Part shown: positions 37,122 through 45,848 of the stretch, piece by piece
Layout of the letters: every line of letters begins with the position of its first letter
Numbering within the stretch: position 1 is the stretch's first letter
Notes under the pieces: model-generated
Seen by the model: only the letters and a program-made list of their open reading frames with translations
Databases searched by the model: none
What the model was told of the DNA's origin: nothing
Assembly: GCA_902826695.1 (NCBI GenBank)
Contig: CADEFU010000004.1
Location: 62,001 to 126,000, forward strand
Reading direction: 5' to 3'
DNA length: 64,000 nt
Source of the DNA: an uncultured Alphaproteobacteria bacterium
GTDB lineage: Bacteria > Pseudomonadota > Alphaproteobacteria > Micropepsales > Micropepsaceae
Made by a program: the position numbers and the translations under genes

Positions 37122-38281
37122 ATTGCCTTCGCAATCCGCTGCATCGCTTCGCTGAGCCGCTCGGGCGCCTGGAAAAAGCAAAGCCGGATAAAGCGGTCGT
37201 TCTGCTTATCCGTCTTTGGGCCGAACGCAATGCCGGGCGCGACGCCGACCTTGGCGTGTTCGAGCAGCCGCTTGGCGAAGGCGTGGCTGTCCGTCATTCC
37301 CTCGATCGCGATGAAGGCATAGAAGGCGCCGGCAGGCTTGCACCAGCTCATGCGGTTGTTTGCGCCAATCGCCTTCTCGACGATGGCTAGGCCCTCACGG
37401 CAGCGCTGCACCTGCCACTTGATGAAGTCGTCGCCCTTTGTGATTGCCTCCAGAGCGCCGTATTGAGCGAACACCGTCGCACCCGTGTTGTTGTAGGCGG
37501 AGAGCTCGGCCATCTGTGTGGCCAACCGGCGCGGGTGAATGAGCCAGCCGATCCGCCAGCCGGTCATGGCCCAAGCCTTCGAGAAGCTGTTGATGATGAA
37601 GACGTCGTCTTCGGGGTCGGCGATGGCGCCGAAGCTCGGTGCGGGTGTGTCGTAGACGATGGGTGTGTAGACCTCGTCCGAGATGACCGCGATGCCACGT
37701 TTGCGCGTGAACTCCAGAATCGCGCGCTGTTCGCGTTCGCTCATGATCCAACCGGTGGGGTTGGAGGGGGAGGCGAAGAAGATCGCTTTCGTATGTGCGT
37801 CGGCGCTGTCGAAGAGACGCTGCAGGTCTAGCGTCCACGGCTCGCCGTTCGCGCCGCCGTCGAGCCGCACAAACCGAGGCGTTGCGCCCGATCCGATCAC
37901 CGCTTGGAAGATGTTCGGCCACATCGGCGAGATGATGAGGACATTGTCGCCCGGCTCGCACACGCATTGCAGCGCGATTTGCACGCCCATCATCGCGGCC
38001 CCAGGCACGGTCACCCGTTCGGCGTCGATCTCGCGGCCGGATTGGCGCGACGCCCAATCCGCGATGGCCCCGCGAAGCTCGGCGATGCCGCGGGTGAACG
38101 TGTAAAAGGTCTTTCCGTCGTCCAGCGCCCGCTTGGCGGCATCGCGGATGAAGGGTGGGGTGACGATGTCGCCCTCGCCGAACCAAAGCGGGATGATGTC
38201 CTTGCGCCCGAGGCCCAAAAACGACACCTCCCCGATCCCGTTGCGCTCCAGGCCTAGGATTGTGGGACGAATAGCAGTCAT
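37118..38281 (-). CDS. Class I/II pyridoxal-phosphate aminotransferase
   Basis: 387-residue cytoplasmic enzyme of the aspartate-aminotransferase fold. The PLP lysine lies in [16 protein letters not shown]; other fold-type I marks are [18 protein letters not shown] near residue 60, [11 protein letters not shown] (Asn that contacts PLP) and a late Arg in FIRLCFFQA for the substrate carboxylate. The amino donor and acceptor cannot be told. The family N-terminus fits ATG 38281; the open frame extends to 38461 into the rpsB leader region and is not coding there. It is convergent with dnaE and divergent from rpsB. Confidence 0.88.
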   Translation of the reverse strand: MTAIRPTILGLERNGIGEVSFLGLGRKDIIPLWFGEGDIVTPPFIRDAAKRALDDGKTFYTFTRGIAELRGAIADWASRQSGREIDAERVTVPGAAMMGVQIALQCVCEPGDNVLIISPMWPNIFQAVIGSGATPRFVRLDGGANGEPWTLDLQRLFDSADAHTKAIFFASPSNPTGWIMSEREQRAILEFTRKRGIAVISDEVYTPIVYDTPAPSFGAIADPEDDVFIINSFSKAWAMTGWRIGWLIHPRRLATQMAELSAYNNTGATVFAQYGALEAITKGDDFIKWQVQRCREGLAIVEKAIGANNRMSWCKPAGAFYAFIAIEGMTDSHAFAKRLLEHAKVGVAPGIAFGPKTDKQNDRFIRLCFFQAPERLSEAMQRIAKAI

Positions 38282-38406
38282 GGGCTCCCGATTTTCGGCT
38301 GATTTGTCGCGTTTCGCTCCAAGCTGCCGCCCTTGCACGCCTCGACGCAACCCCCTAAAACCGCGGCCATTCCACACGCGGGCTTGGGTTGCCTGGCCGC
38401 CATATG

Positions 38407-38451
38407 GCGGGCCGCCCTCCGGTGCTGAGTTTCGGCTCAGTGATGGCCCGC
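38407..38451 (+). promoter_or_regulatory. Structured leader upstream of rpsB
   Basis: Two nested helices: GCGGGCC (38407-38413) with GGCCCGC (38445-38451), and CTGAG (38425-38429) with CTCAG (38436-38440) closing a 6-base loop. It lies 33 bases before the rpsB ATG. In other bacteria S2 controls its own operon through a 5' leader (t44 in enterobacteria), so a leader with the same role is plausible here. Structure read by eye. Confidence 0.45.
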
Positions 38452-38483
38452 GGAGGTTCAACCGGTTAAGGAGACGAAGCCAG

Positions 38484-39236
38484 ATGGCTTTACCTGACTA
38501 CAGCATGCGTCAGCTGTTGGAAGCTGGCGTGCATTTCGGGCACCAGACACATCGCTGGAACCCGCGCATGCAGCAATACCTGTTTGGGTCGCGCAACAAG
38601 ATCCACATCATCGACCTGACGCAGACGGTGCCGCTGTTGCACCAGGCGCTGAAGACCGTGCGCGATGTCGTGGCCCAAGGCGGCCGCGTCCTGTTCGTCG
38701 GCACGAAGCGCCAGGCTTCGGAACCGATCGCCGACGCCGCGAAGCGCTGCGCGCAATATTATGTGAACCACCGTTGGCTCGGCGGCACGCTCACGAACTG
38801 GCAGACGATCTCGAACTCGATCAAGCGCCTGCGATCGATCGAAGAGACGCTGAACTCGGGCGCGCAGGGCCTCACGAAGAAAGAAGCGCTGGACCTCGCA
38901 CGCGACAAAGAAAAGCTCGAGCGCGCGCTTGGCGGCATCAAGGACATGGGCGGCGTCCCCGATATGCTGTTCGTCATCGACACGAACAAGGAAGCGATCG
39001 CCATTCAGGAAGCCAACAAGCTCGGCATCCCGGTCATCGCAATTGTGGACTCGAACTCGAATCCGGAAGGCATCGCATTCCCGATTCCGGGCAACGACGA
39101 CGCGTCGCGCGCCATTGCGCTCTATTGCGATCTGGTCGCCCGCGCGGTGATCGACGGCATCTCTGCAGCGCAAGGCTCGGCCGGCGTCGATATCGGCGCC
39201 TCGGCTGACGGCCCGGTGCAAGAGCTGCCCAACTAA
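38484..39236 (+). CDS. rpsB: 30S ribosomal protein S2
   Basis: 250-residue S2, required to recruit S1 to the small subunit. Diagnostic segments: [76 protein letters not shown], and [17 protein letters not shown]. The start at ATG 38484 has AAGGAG upstream and matches the family N-terminus; an open frame upstream is not coding. It heads the block rpsB-tsf-pyrH-frr with its own leader structure and is followed by a hairpin before tsf. Confidence 0.97.
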   Translation: MALPDYSMRQLLEAGVHFGHQTHRWNPRMQQYLFGSRNKIHIIDLTQTVPLLHQALKTVRDVVAQGGRVLFVGTKRQASEPIADAAKRCAQYYVNHRWLGGTLTNWQTISNSIKRLRSIEETLNSGAQGLTKKEALDLARDKEKLERALGGIKDMGGVPDMLFVIDTNKEAIAIQEANKLGIPVIAIVDSNSNPEGIAFPIPGNDDASRAIALYCDLVARAVIDGISAAQGSAGVDIGASADGPVQELPN

Positions 39237-39243
39237 GGCATCG

Positions 39244-39269
39244 CGCGCGGGGTGCAACATCCCCGCGCG
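39244..39269 (+). other. Hairpin between rpsB and tsf
   Basis: Nine pairs, CGCGCGGGG (39244-39252) with CCCCGCGCG (39261-39269), loop of 8, no T-run. It begins 8 bases after the rpsB stop. In E. coli the rpsB-tsf gap also carries an attenuating hairpin that lowers tsf expression; the same is possible here. Confidence 0.5.
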
Positions 39270-39296
39270 ACCCACTCGAACGAATAGGAGCCTCCC

Positions 39297-40220
39297 ATGG
39301 CTGAAATTACAGCCACGATGGTCAAAGACCTGCGCGAGAAAACCGGCGCCGGCATGATGGATTGCAAAGCCGCGCTCAACGAAACGAAGGGCGACTTCGA
39401 AGCCGCGGTCGATTGGCTGCGCAAGAAGGGCTTGTCAAAAGCTGCCAAAAAGGCCGGCAACATTGCCGCCGAAGGCCTCGTTGCGGTCATGGCGAAGGGC
39501 GGCACAGGTGCCGTCGTCGAAGTGAACTCGCAAACCGACTTCGTCTCGCGGAACGAAGAGTTCCAAGCGATGGTGTCGAAGATCGTCGAGCTTGCGCTCG
39601 GCGCAGGCGGCGACGTCGCAAAGCTCGGCAACGCCGCGTTCGGCGACGGCAACACCGTCACCGGCAAAGTCTCCGCGCTCTCCGGCAAGATCGGCGAGAA
39701 GATGGAACTGCGTCGCGCCGCGGAGCTCAGCGTGTCCCCGGGCCTCGTGGCGAGCTACGTTCACAACCAAGTCGTTCCCGGTCTCGGTAAGATCGGCGTG
39801 CTCGTCGCGCTGAAGTCGTCGGGCGATGCGGGCAAGCTGGCGGCGCTAGGCCGTCAGATCGCGATGCACGTTGCGGCCGCCAACCCGGCCGCGCTGAACG
39901 CCAGCCAAGTGGACCCCGCACTGGTCGAACGGGAAAAATCGATCTTCGCCGACCAAGCGCGCGCGTCGGGCAAGCCCGAGAACATCATCGCAAAGATGGT
40001 CGAAGGCCGTATGCGCAAATTCTACGAGGAAGTCTGCCTCCTCGAGCAGAATTACATCATGGACCCCGAGAAGAAGGTCGCCGCGGTCGTGAAAGACGCG
40101 GAAAAAGACGTTGGCGCCCCGGTCTCTCTTGAGGGCTTTGTGCGCTACGCTCTTGGCGAAGGCATCCAGAAAGTGGAAAGTGACTTCGCAGCCGAAGTTG
40201 CCGCCGCAGCGAAAGGCTAA
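39297..40220 (+). CDS. tsf: Elongation factor Ts
   Basis: 307-residue nucleotide exchange factor for EF-Tu. The N-terminal UBA-like region [38 protein letters not shown]-like and the contact motif [10 protein letters not shown] near residue 80 are typical, as is HVAAANP and [13 protein letters not shown] in the C-terminal part. The length matches alphaproteobacterial EF-Ts. TAGGAG precedes the ATG. It lies 60 bases after rpsB and 19 before pyrH. Confidence 0.96.
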   Translation: MAEITATMVKDLREKTGAGMMDCKAALNETKGDFEAAVDWLRKKGLSKAAKKAGNIAAEGLVAVMAKGGTGAVVEVNSQTDFVSRNEEFQAMVSKIVELALGAGGDVAKLGNAAFGDGNTVTGKVSALSGKIGEKMELRRAAELSVSPGLVASYVHNQVVPGLGKIGVLVALKSSGDAGKLAALGRQIAMHVAAANPAALNASQVDPALVEREKSIFADQARASGKPENIIAKMVEGRMRKFYEEVCLLEQNYIMDPEKKVAAVVKDAEKDVGAPVSLEGFVRYALGEGIQKVESDFAAEVAAAAKG

Positions 40221-40239
40221 GTTATTTAAGGACCGAACG

Positions 40240-40959
40240 ATGTCATCAGCGCCGATCTACCGCCGGGTTCTCTTAAAAGTGTCCGGTGAGGCGCTGATGG
40301 GTTCGGGCTCTTACGGCATCGAACTCGCGACCGTGAACCGGATCGCTGAGGACATCAAAGCCGCGATCGACATAGGCGTCCAAGTCTGCCTGGTCGTCGG
40401 TGGCGGGAACATCTTCCGCGGCATGCAAGCGGCGGCCTCCGGCATGGATCGGGCAACAGCCGACTATATGGGCATGTTGGGCACGGTCATGAACGCCCTG
40501 GCGATGCAGAACATCTTGGAGAAGGTCGGCGTACAGACGCGCGTTCAATCCGCGATCCCGATGACCTCGATCTGCGAGCCCTATATTCGCCGCCGCGCGA
40601 TCCGCCACATGGAAAAGGGCAGGGTGGTGATTTTCGCAGCCGGCCTCGGCAGTCCCTTCCTCACCACCGACACGCCCGCCGCGATGCGTGCCGCCGAGAT
40701 GGGTTGCGACGCGCTCCTCAAAGGTACGCAAGTTGACGGCGTGTACTCGGCTGATCCGAAGAAGGACCCGAAGGCCGAACGTTACAACAAACTCACTTAC
40801 ATGGACGTGCTCTCGCGCGATCTGAAGGTGATGGACGCCTCTGCCATCTCGCTTGCGCGTGAAGCCGGCATTCCGATCATCGTCTTCAACATCCACGAGA
40901 AGATGAACTTCGTCCGCGTGCTGCAGGGCAAAGGTCCTTGCACTGTGATCTCGAGCTAA
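40240..40959 (+). CDS. pyrH: UMP kinase
   Basis: 239-residue amino-acid-kinase-fold enzyme that phosphorylates UMP to UDP, supplying pyrimidine nucleotides. Visible: [12 protein letters not shown] at the N-terminus, [10 protein letters not shown] near residue 52, [15 protein letters not shown] (UMP site), and [15 protein letters not shown] followed by [24 protein letters not shown] precedes ATG 40240; the frame is open upstream within tsf but not coding. It sits in the conserved rpsB-tsf-pyrH-frr order. Confidence 0.96.
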   Translation: MSSAPIYRRVLLKVSGEALMGSGSYGIELATVNRIAEDIKAAIDIGVQVCLVVGGGNIFRGMQAAASGMDRATADYMGMLGTVMNALAMQNILEKVGVQTRVQSAIPMTSICEPYIRRRAIRHMEKGRVVIFAAGLGSPFLTTDTPAAMRAAEMGCDALLKGTQVDGVYSADPKKDPKAERYNKLTYMDVLSRDLKVMDASAISLAREAGIPIIVFNIHEKMNFVRVLQGKGPCTVISS

Positions 40960-40985
40960 CGCGAAACTTCGCCAGGAGGGCCCCA

Positions 40986-41552
40986 ATGGCGCAAACAAAA
41001 CCGTTCGACATGGACGATCTGACGAAGCGCATGAAAGGCGCCGTCTCGACACTCAAGTCTGAGTTCTCGGGACTGCGTACCGGCCGTGCGTCGGTCTCGT
41101 TGCTCGAACCCGTGCACGTGGACGCCTACGGCAGCGCCATGCCGCTGACCCAGGTGGGCACCGTAAACGCACCAGAGCCGCGCATGCTGACCGTGCAGGT
41201 GTGGGACCGCGGTCTCGTCGTCGCGGTCGATAAGGCGATCCGCGGTGCGAACCTTGGCTTAAACCCGCAAGTTGACGGTCAACTGCTGCGGATTCCGATC
41301 CCGCCGCTGACCGAAGATCGTCGTAAGGAGTTGTCCAAGATCGGCGCGAAGTATGCCGAAGCGGCGCGCGTAGCGGTGCGCAACATCCGCCGCGACGGCA
41401 TGGAACATCTGAAGAAGCTCGAGAAGGAGCATCAGATGAGCGAGGACGAGCACAAGAAGCAGCATGATCTCGTGCAAAAGCAAACCGACTTGCACATCAA
41501 GGAGATCGACGACGCGCTCGCCGCTAAGGAAAAGGAAATAATGCAGGTCTAG
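40986..41552 (+). CDS. frr: Ribosome recycling factor
   Basis: 188-residue factor that, with EF-G, splits post-termination ribosomes. The family signature is clear: [28 protein letters not shown]-like near residue 22, [45 protein letters not shown], and a C-terminal charged helical domain. A strong AGGAGG site lies 8 bases before ATG 40986. It is followed after 15 bases by uppS. Confidence 0.96.
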   Translation: MAQTKPFDMDDLTKRMKGAVSTLKSEFSGLRTGRASVSLLEPVHVDAYGSAMPLTQVGTVNAPEPRMLTVQVWDRGLVVAVDKAIRGANLGLNPQVDGQLLRIPIPPLTEDRRKELSKIGAKYAEAARVAVRNIRRDGMEHLKKLEKEHQMSEDEHKKQHDLVQKQTDLHIKEIDDALAAKEKEIMQV

Positions 41553-41567
41553 CCACCTGCGTACCCC

Positions 41568-42317
41568 ATGCCCAGCGCGCCCGGAGAGCTAGACCGACCA
41601 CCGCCCCGCCACGTCGCCATCATCATGGACGGCAACGGTCGTTGGGCTTCGGCGCGTCACATGCCCCGCATCATGGGCCACCGCGCCGGTGTCGCAGCCG
41701 TCCGAAACGTGGTGCGCGCCGCAGGCGATATCGGCCTCGAGTACCTCACGCTGTACAGCTTCTCTTCCGAGAACTGGAAGCGCCCGCGCACTGAGATCAA
41801 CGACCTGATGGGGCTCCTGCGCTTCTATCTGCGCGACGACCTCGAGGAGCTGCACCGCAACGGCGTCCAAATTCGCGTAATTGGTGCAAAGAGCCAGCTC
41901 GAAGGGGATATTGTCGATCTAATTGAGCACGCACAAAAGCGCACGCAAGACAACACCAAGCTCAAGCTGATCGTCGCTTTCAACTATGGTGGCCAGGACG
42001 AAATCGTTGAGGCCGCGCGCCGGATTGCCGAAGACGCCGCCGCAGGCAAGATAGCGCCCGCTGATGTGACTCGTGACCTCTTTGCGTCGTACCTCGCCAC
42101 AGCCGGGATCCCCGATCCTGAAATCGTCATCCGCACGTCTGGTGAGCAGCGCTTGAGCAACTTCCTGATCTGGCAGTCGGCCTACTCGGAGTTCGTCTTC
42201 ACGGACACGCTCTGGCCCGATTTCGGCAGGGCCGAGCTCATCGCCGCGATCCGTGAGTTCCAAGGCCGCGACCGCCGCTTCGGCGGCCTCACGCCGGCCG
42301 CAGGCGGGCGCACGTGA
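41568..42317 (+). CDS. uppS: Undecaprenyl diphosphate synthase (cis-prenyltransferase)
   Basis: 249-residue enzyme that adds isopentenyl units to farnesyl diphosphate to make the undecaprenyl carrier used for peptidoglycan and LPS. Motif I is [13 protein letters not shown] with the catalytic Asp, followed by [38 protein letters not shown], and [20 protein letters not shown] near the C-terminus. All key residues are present. Its stop overlaps the GTG start of cdsA (GTGA). Confidence 0.95.
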   Translation: MPSAPGELDRPPPRHVAIIMDGNGRWASARHMPRIMGHRAGVAAVRNVVRAAGDIGLEYLTLYSFSSENWKRPRTEINDLMGLLRFYLRDDLEELHRNGVQIRVIGAKSQLEGDIVDLIEHAQKRTQDNTKLKLIVAFNYGGQDEIVEAARRIAEDAAAGKIAPADVTRDLFASYLATAGIPDPEIVIRTSGEQRLSNFLIWQSAYSEFVFTDTLWPDFGRAELIAAIREFQGRDRRFGGLTPAAGGRT

Positions 42318-43138
42318 CGCAAACGGCTAAGCCTTCCAGTCTGTGGCCTCGTATCATCGCCGCCGCCGTCCTCGTTCCGGCGGCGCTCGGCGCTGTCTAC
42401 TTAGGTGGTTGGATCCTTGCCGCCTGGGTCGCCGCCGCTGGTGTCGCCATGTCCCGCGAGTGGGTGGCGATCGTGCACCGCGAGGTTTGGGGCTGGCGCA
42501 TGGGCCTTCACATCGCCGCCCTCGCGCTCTCCCAAGCAATTTACGCCCTTGGCCACGCCGACTTCGCATTCGCGAGCATCCTGTTTTGCGCCCTAATCGG
42601 AAACGTCGCCGCCCAGGCACGCGAAGAGCGCGGTATCTGGGTCGCTCTCGGCGTTCTTTACATTGCGATCCCGTGCCTTGCCCTCGTTTGGCTCCGCCAG
42701 CGCGTGCCGTTCGGGCTTGAAACCGTGATCTGGCTCTTCTGCGTGGTTTGGGCGACCGACAGCGCGGCCTATCTCGCGGGGTCCACTTTCGGCGGCCCCA
42801 AGCTCGCCCCCGGTATATCGCCTTCAAAGACTTGGACGGGCGCGGTTGCCGGCCTTGCCGCCGGTATCGCGGCCACCATCGCCTTCGCCCAAGCCGTCGG
42901 CGGCGTTTCAGCGCCCGCATTCGTGGCGGCAGGCGCGGCGCTCTCACTTTTGACGCAGTGCGGCGACCTCGCCGAATCCTCGCTGAAGCGTACCTTTGGC
43001 GTGAAGGACGCCTCTGACCTAATCCCAGGTCACGGCGGCGCGTTAGACAGGCTCGACGGCATGATCTTCGCCGCATTAGGTTTGGCGGCGTACATTGAGT
43101 GGTCCGGGCACTCGCCGATCGCGTGGATGATGCCGTGA
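42314..43138 (+). CDS. cdsA: Phosphatidate cytidylyltransferase (CDP-diacylglycerol synthase)
   Basis: 274-residue inner-membrane enzyme that makes CDP-diacylglycerol from CTP and phosphatidic acid, feeding phospholipid synthesis. It has about seven to eight hydrophobic segments and the full C-terminal family signature [20 protein letters not shown] followed by [23 protein letters not shown] and [13 protein letters not shown] also match. The GTG start at 42314 overlaps the uppS stop, and its stop overlaps the GTG start of dxr (GTGA). Confidence 0.93.
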   Translation: MTQTAKPSSLWPRIIAAAVLVPAALGAVYLGGWILAAWVAAAGVAMSREWVAIVHREVWGWRMGLHIAALALSQAIYALGHADFAFASILFCALIGNVAAQAREERGIWVALGVLYIAIPCLALVWLRQRVPFGLETVIWLFCVVWATDSAAYLAGSTFGGPKLAPGISPSKTWTGAVAGLAAGIAATIAFAQAVGGVSAPAFVAAGAALSLLTQCGDLAESSLKRTFGVKDASDLIPGHGGALDRLDGMIFAALGLAAYIEWSGHSPIAWMMP

Positions 43139-44316
43139 GTGAAGTTCAAGGCCGCAGCGTAACGATCCTAGGCTCTACCGGTTCCGTCGGCGTCAGCACG
43201 ATCGATCTGATTGAGCACCATAACGCCAGATCACCCGGCACCTACCGCGTGGTTGCGCTGACGGCGAACACCAACGCACCCGAACTCGCGGCCCAAGCCC
43301 GCAAACTGAAGCCCGAGTTCGTCGCGATTGCCGACGCCTCGCGCTACGGCGAACTGCGCGACGAACTCACCGGAACCGGAATCGAAGTTGCCGCCGGCGC
43401 AGAAGCCCTTGAAGTTGCTGCCGCCAAGACCTGCGACTGGGTTATGGCCAGCATCGTCGGCGCTGCCGGCCTGCGCCCGACACTCGCCGCCGTTCGACGC
43501 GGCGCAACGGTTGCCATCGCCAACAAGGAATGCCTGGTTTGTGCGGGCGACCTCTTCATGCGCGAGGTGCGCAGCGCGAAGGCCACGCTTCTTCCCGTTG
43601 ATTCCGAACACAACGCCGTCTTCCAAGTCTTCGAAGTCGAGCAGCCGAACGCGATCGAACAAATCACGCTGACAGCCTCAGGTGGCCCGTTCCGCACGTG
43701 GACGCGCGAGCAAATGGCGAAGGCGACGCCTGCGGAAGCGTGCAAGCATCCGAATTGGTCGATGGGGTCGAAGATCTCGGTCGACTCCGCAACGTTGATG
43801 AACAAGGGCCTTGAGCTGATCGAGGCGCATCATCTCTTCGCCGTGCCGCCTGAGCGCTTGTCCGTCATCGTGCACCCCCAATCGATCGTGCATAGCTTGG
43901 TCGCCTATATCGACGGCTCCGTACTGGCCCAGTTGGGCAGTCCCGACATGCGCACGCCGATCGCCTACACGCTCGGCTATCCGAATCGAATCGAGGCGCC
44001 GACACGCAGACTCAACCTCGCCGATTTGGGGCAACTCTCATTTGAAACGCCCGATACTGTCAGATTTCCCTGTCTCGCTCTGGCACAGGAAGCCTTGCGG
44101 CAAGGGGGTAGCGCTCCTACCATCCTGAATGCGGCCAACGAAGTCGCCGTGGAGGCGTTTTTGGCGCGGAAAATTGGCTTTTTGGACATCCCGCGCGTTG
44201 TAGAATCGGCGTTAAGCGGCTGCGATGCGCCTGGCCGGGCCCCTGCATCTATCGCTGAAGCGCTTACCTTAGACCAAGTCGTCCGCGACTACACAAAGCG
44301 GCGCCTGGCAACCTGA
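43135..44316 (+). CDS. dxr: 1-deoxy-D-xylulose 5-phosphate reductoisomerase
   Basis: 393-residue NADPH enzyme of the methylerythritol phosphate route to isoprenoids. It begins SVTILGSTGSVGVSTIDLI (nucleotide fold), then ANKECLVCAG, LLPVDSEHNAVFQV (metal Asp, Glu), TASGGPFRTW, HPNWSMGSKISVDSATLMNKGLE-like and NAANEVAVEAFL. All segments expected of Dxr are present. I chose GTG 43135, which overlaps the cdsA stop and matches the family N-terminus; an upstream start at 43099 would lie in cdsA. Confidence 0.95.
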   Translation: MSEVQGRSVTILGSTGSVGVSTIDLIEHHNARSPGTYRVVALTANTNAPELAAQARKLKPEFVAIADASRYGELRDELTGTGIEVAAGAEALEVAAAKTCDWVMASIVGAAGLRPTLAAVRRGATVAIANKECLVCAGDLFMREVRSAKATLLPVDSEHNAVFQVFEVEQPNAIEQITLTASGGPFRTWTREQMAKATPAEACKHPNWSMGSKISVDSATLMNKGLELIEAHHLFAVPPERLSVIVHPQSIVHSLVAYIDGSVLAQLGSPDMRTPIAYTLGYPNRIEAPTRRLNLADLGQLSFETPDTVRFPCLALAQEALRQGGSAPTILNAANEVAVEAFLARKIGFLDIPRVVESALSGCDAPGRAPASIAEALTLDQVVRDYTKRRLAT

Positions 44317-44344
44317 AGCACTATAAAAACACGGGACGGAAACG

Positions 44345-45796
44345 ATGGATTATCCGACGACGATTCTAGGCTGGGTCTGGCTGTTCGGCCTTGGCGGGAT
44401 TGGGTTCCTATCCACGATCACCCTTGTCGTCTTCGTACATGAGCTCGGGCATTTTCTCGCCGCCCGCTGGTTTGGCGTGAGGGTCGAGAGCTTCTCGATC
44501 GGCTTTGGTCGCACCATTTGGGGTTTTCACGATAGACACGGAACACACTGGAAATTCAGCGCGCTGCCACTTGGCGGGTACGTAAAGTTCTGGGGCGACG
44601 ACGGCGTATCGAGCGCGCCCGACCACGAGAAAGTGGATCGAGCGACGGCCGCGGAACGGGCCGGCTCGTTCCATCATAAGGCGTTATGGCAGAAGGCGAT
44701 TATCGCGGTCGGCGGTCCCGTCGCGAACTTTGTGCTGGCGCTCGTGATTCTAACGGGCCTGTTCCTGCTCTATGGCGAGCGGCTAGCTGCGCCGCAGATT
44801 GGTTTCGTCGCGCCGAACTATCCGGCTGAAAAGGCCGGCATCAAAGTCGGGGATGTGATCCAAAGCATTGACGGGCACCCGGTGCGCGAATTCGGCGACA
44901 TCATGCAAATCGTCAGCGTGCGAAGCGACCAGCCCTTGCAAGTGGTCGTCGATCGCTACGGTCAGAAGCTCACGCTTGTTGTGACGCCGACGCCAATCGA
45001 AAAGACGGACCCCCTCGGCAACAAGGTGATGGACCCGGGAATCGGTGTCGGCAACGTTCAGCCCGGCAAGGTGGGTGCGGTCGCTGATGGGTCGCCGGCT
45101 GCTGCGGCTGGGCTGAAGGCCGACGATGTTATCTTCGAAGTGAACGGCCAGCTCGTCGAATCGCTTAAGGTCGTGTCCGACGCGATTCGCGCAAACCCCA
45201 GCGCGCCGCTCACCCTGACACTGGGGCGCATAGGCGCGAACCCCGCCAAACCAAAAGACGCTGGCGCGCTGATGCTAAAAGTGATTCCGGGCCCGATAGG
45301 CAATCAAAGCGATCCCGACTCGGTTGTCGCTGCCTCGCTCGGGCTCACGATGGCCGTCAAAGGGTCACCGAAATCTTTCAACCTTGTAACATATGGGCCG
45401 GTTGAGGCGGTGAATCGGGCCGCCAGCCAGATACAGTTTATCGTAGTTAAAACGTTCGACTTCATTCAGCGTCTGCTGATGGGCACTGGCGACTATCGTC
45501 AGTTGTCCGGCCCGATCGGCATCGCCCAGGTTTCGGGCCAGATTTTCGTATTTTTCGGGGTGGTTGCGCTAATCAACCTGGCGGCGGTGTTGTCCGTTAG
45601 CATCGGTTTACTTAATCTTTTTCCCATCCCTATGCTCGACGGGGGACATCTCCTGTACTATGGCATAGAAGCTGTACGTGGGCGTCCTTTGGGGGAGCGC
45701 GCGCAAGAGCTTGGGTTTCGGATCGGGTTCGCTTTGGTGATCGGTCTGATGCTGTTCGCGACTTGGAATGACATTACGAAGATCAAACTATTCTGA
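44345..45796 (+). CDS. rseP: Site-2 protease RseP family, two PDZ domains
   Basis: 483-residue intramembrane zinc protease that cuts anti-sigma factors and signal-peptide remnants in the inner membrane. The active site is H32-ELG-H36 in the first membrane helix, with the third ligand in FPIPMLDGGHLLYY near the C-terminus. Between them are two PDZ domains: about 150-215 (PAEKAGIKVGDVIQSIDG) and about 245-310 (GSPAAAAGLKADDVIFEVNG). Many alphaproteobacterial homologues are about 380 residues with a single PDZ, so this one is on the long side. It precedes bamA by 52 bases, the standard order. Confidence 0.93.
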   Translation: MDYPTTILGWVWLFGLGGIGFLSTITLVVFVHELGHFLAARWFGVRVESFSIGFGRTIWGFHDRHGTHWKFSALPLGGYVKFWGDDGVSSAPDHEKVDRATAAERAGSFHHKALWQKAIIAVGGPVANFVLALVILTGLFLLYGERLAAPQIGFVAPNYPAEKAGIKVGDVIQSIDGHPVREFGDIMQIVSVRSDQPLQVVVDRYGQKLTLVVTPTPIEKTDPLGNKVMDPGIGVGNVQPGKVGAVADGSPAAAAGLKADDVIFEVNGQLVESLKVVSDAIRANPSAPLTLTLGRIGANPAKPKDAGALMLKVIPGPIGNQSDPDSVVAASLGLTMAVKGSPKSFNLVTYGPVEAVNRAASQIQFIVVKTFDFIQRLLMGTGDYRQLSGPIGIAQVSGQIFVFFGVVALINLAAVLSVSIGLLNLFPIPMLDGGHLLYYGIEAVRGRPLGERAQELGFRIGFALVIGLMLFATWNDITKIKLF

Positions 45797-45848
45797 TCGA
45801 AGTGCTTGCAGTATCTGGGTTTCTTGGTTCGGCCTCGGGGCGTCACGT

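Noticed and set aside
38133-38483. Upstream extension of rpsB
   Set aside because: S2 similarity and the ribosome site begin at 38484; the extension overlaps the leader structure and the divergent aminotransferase.
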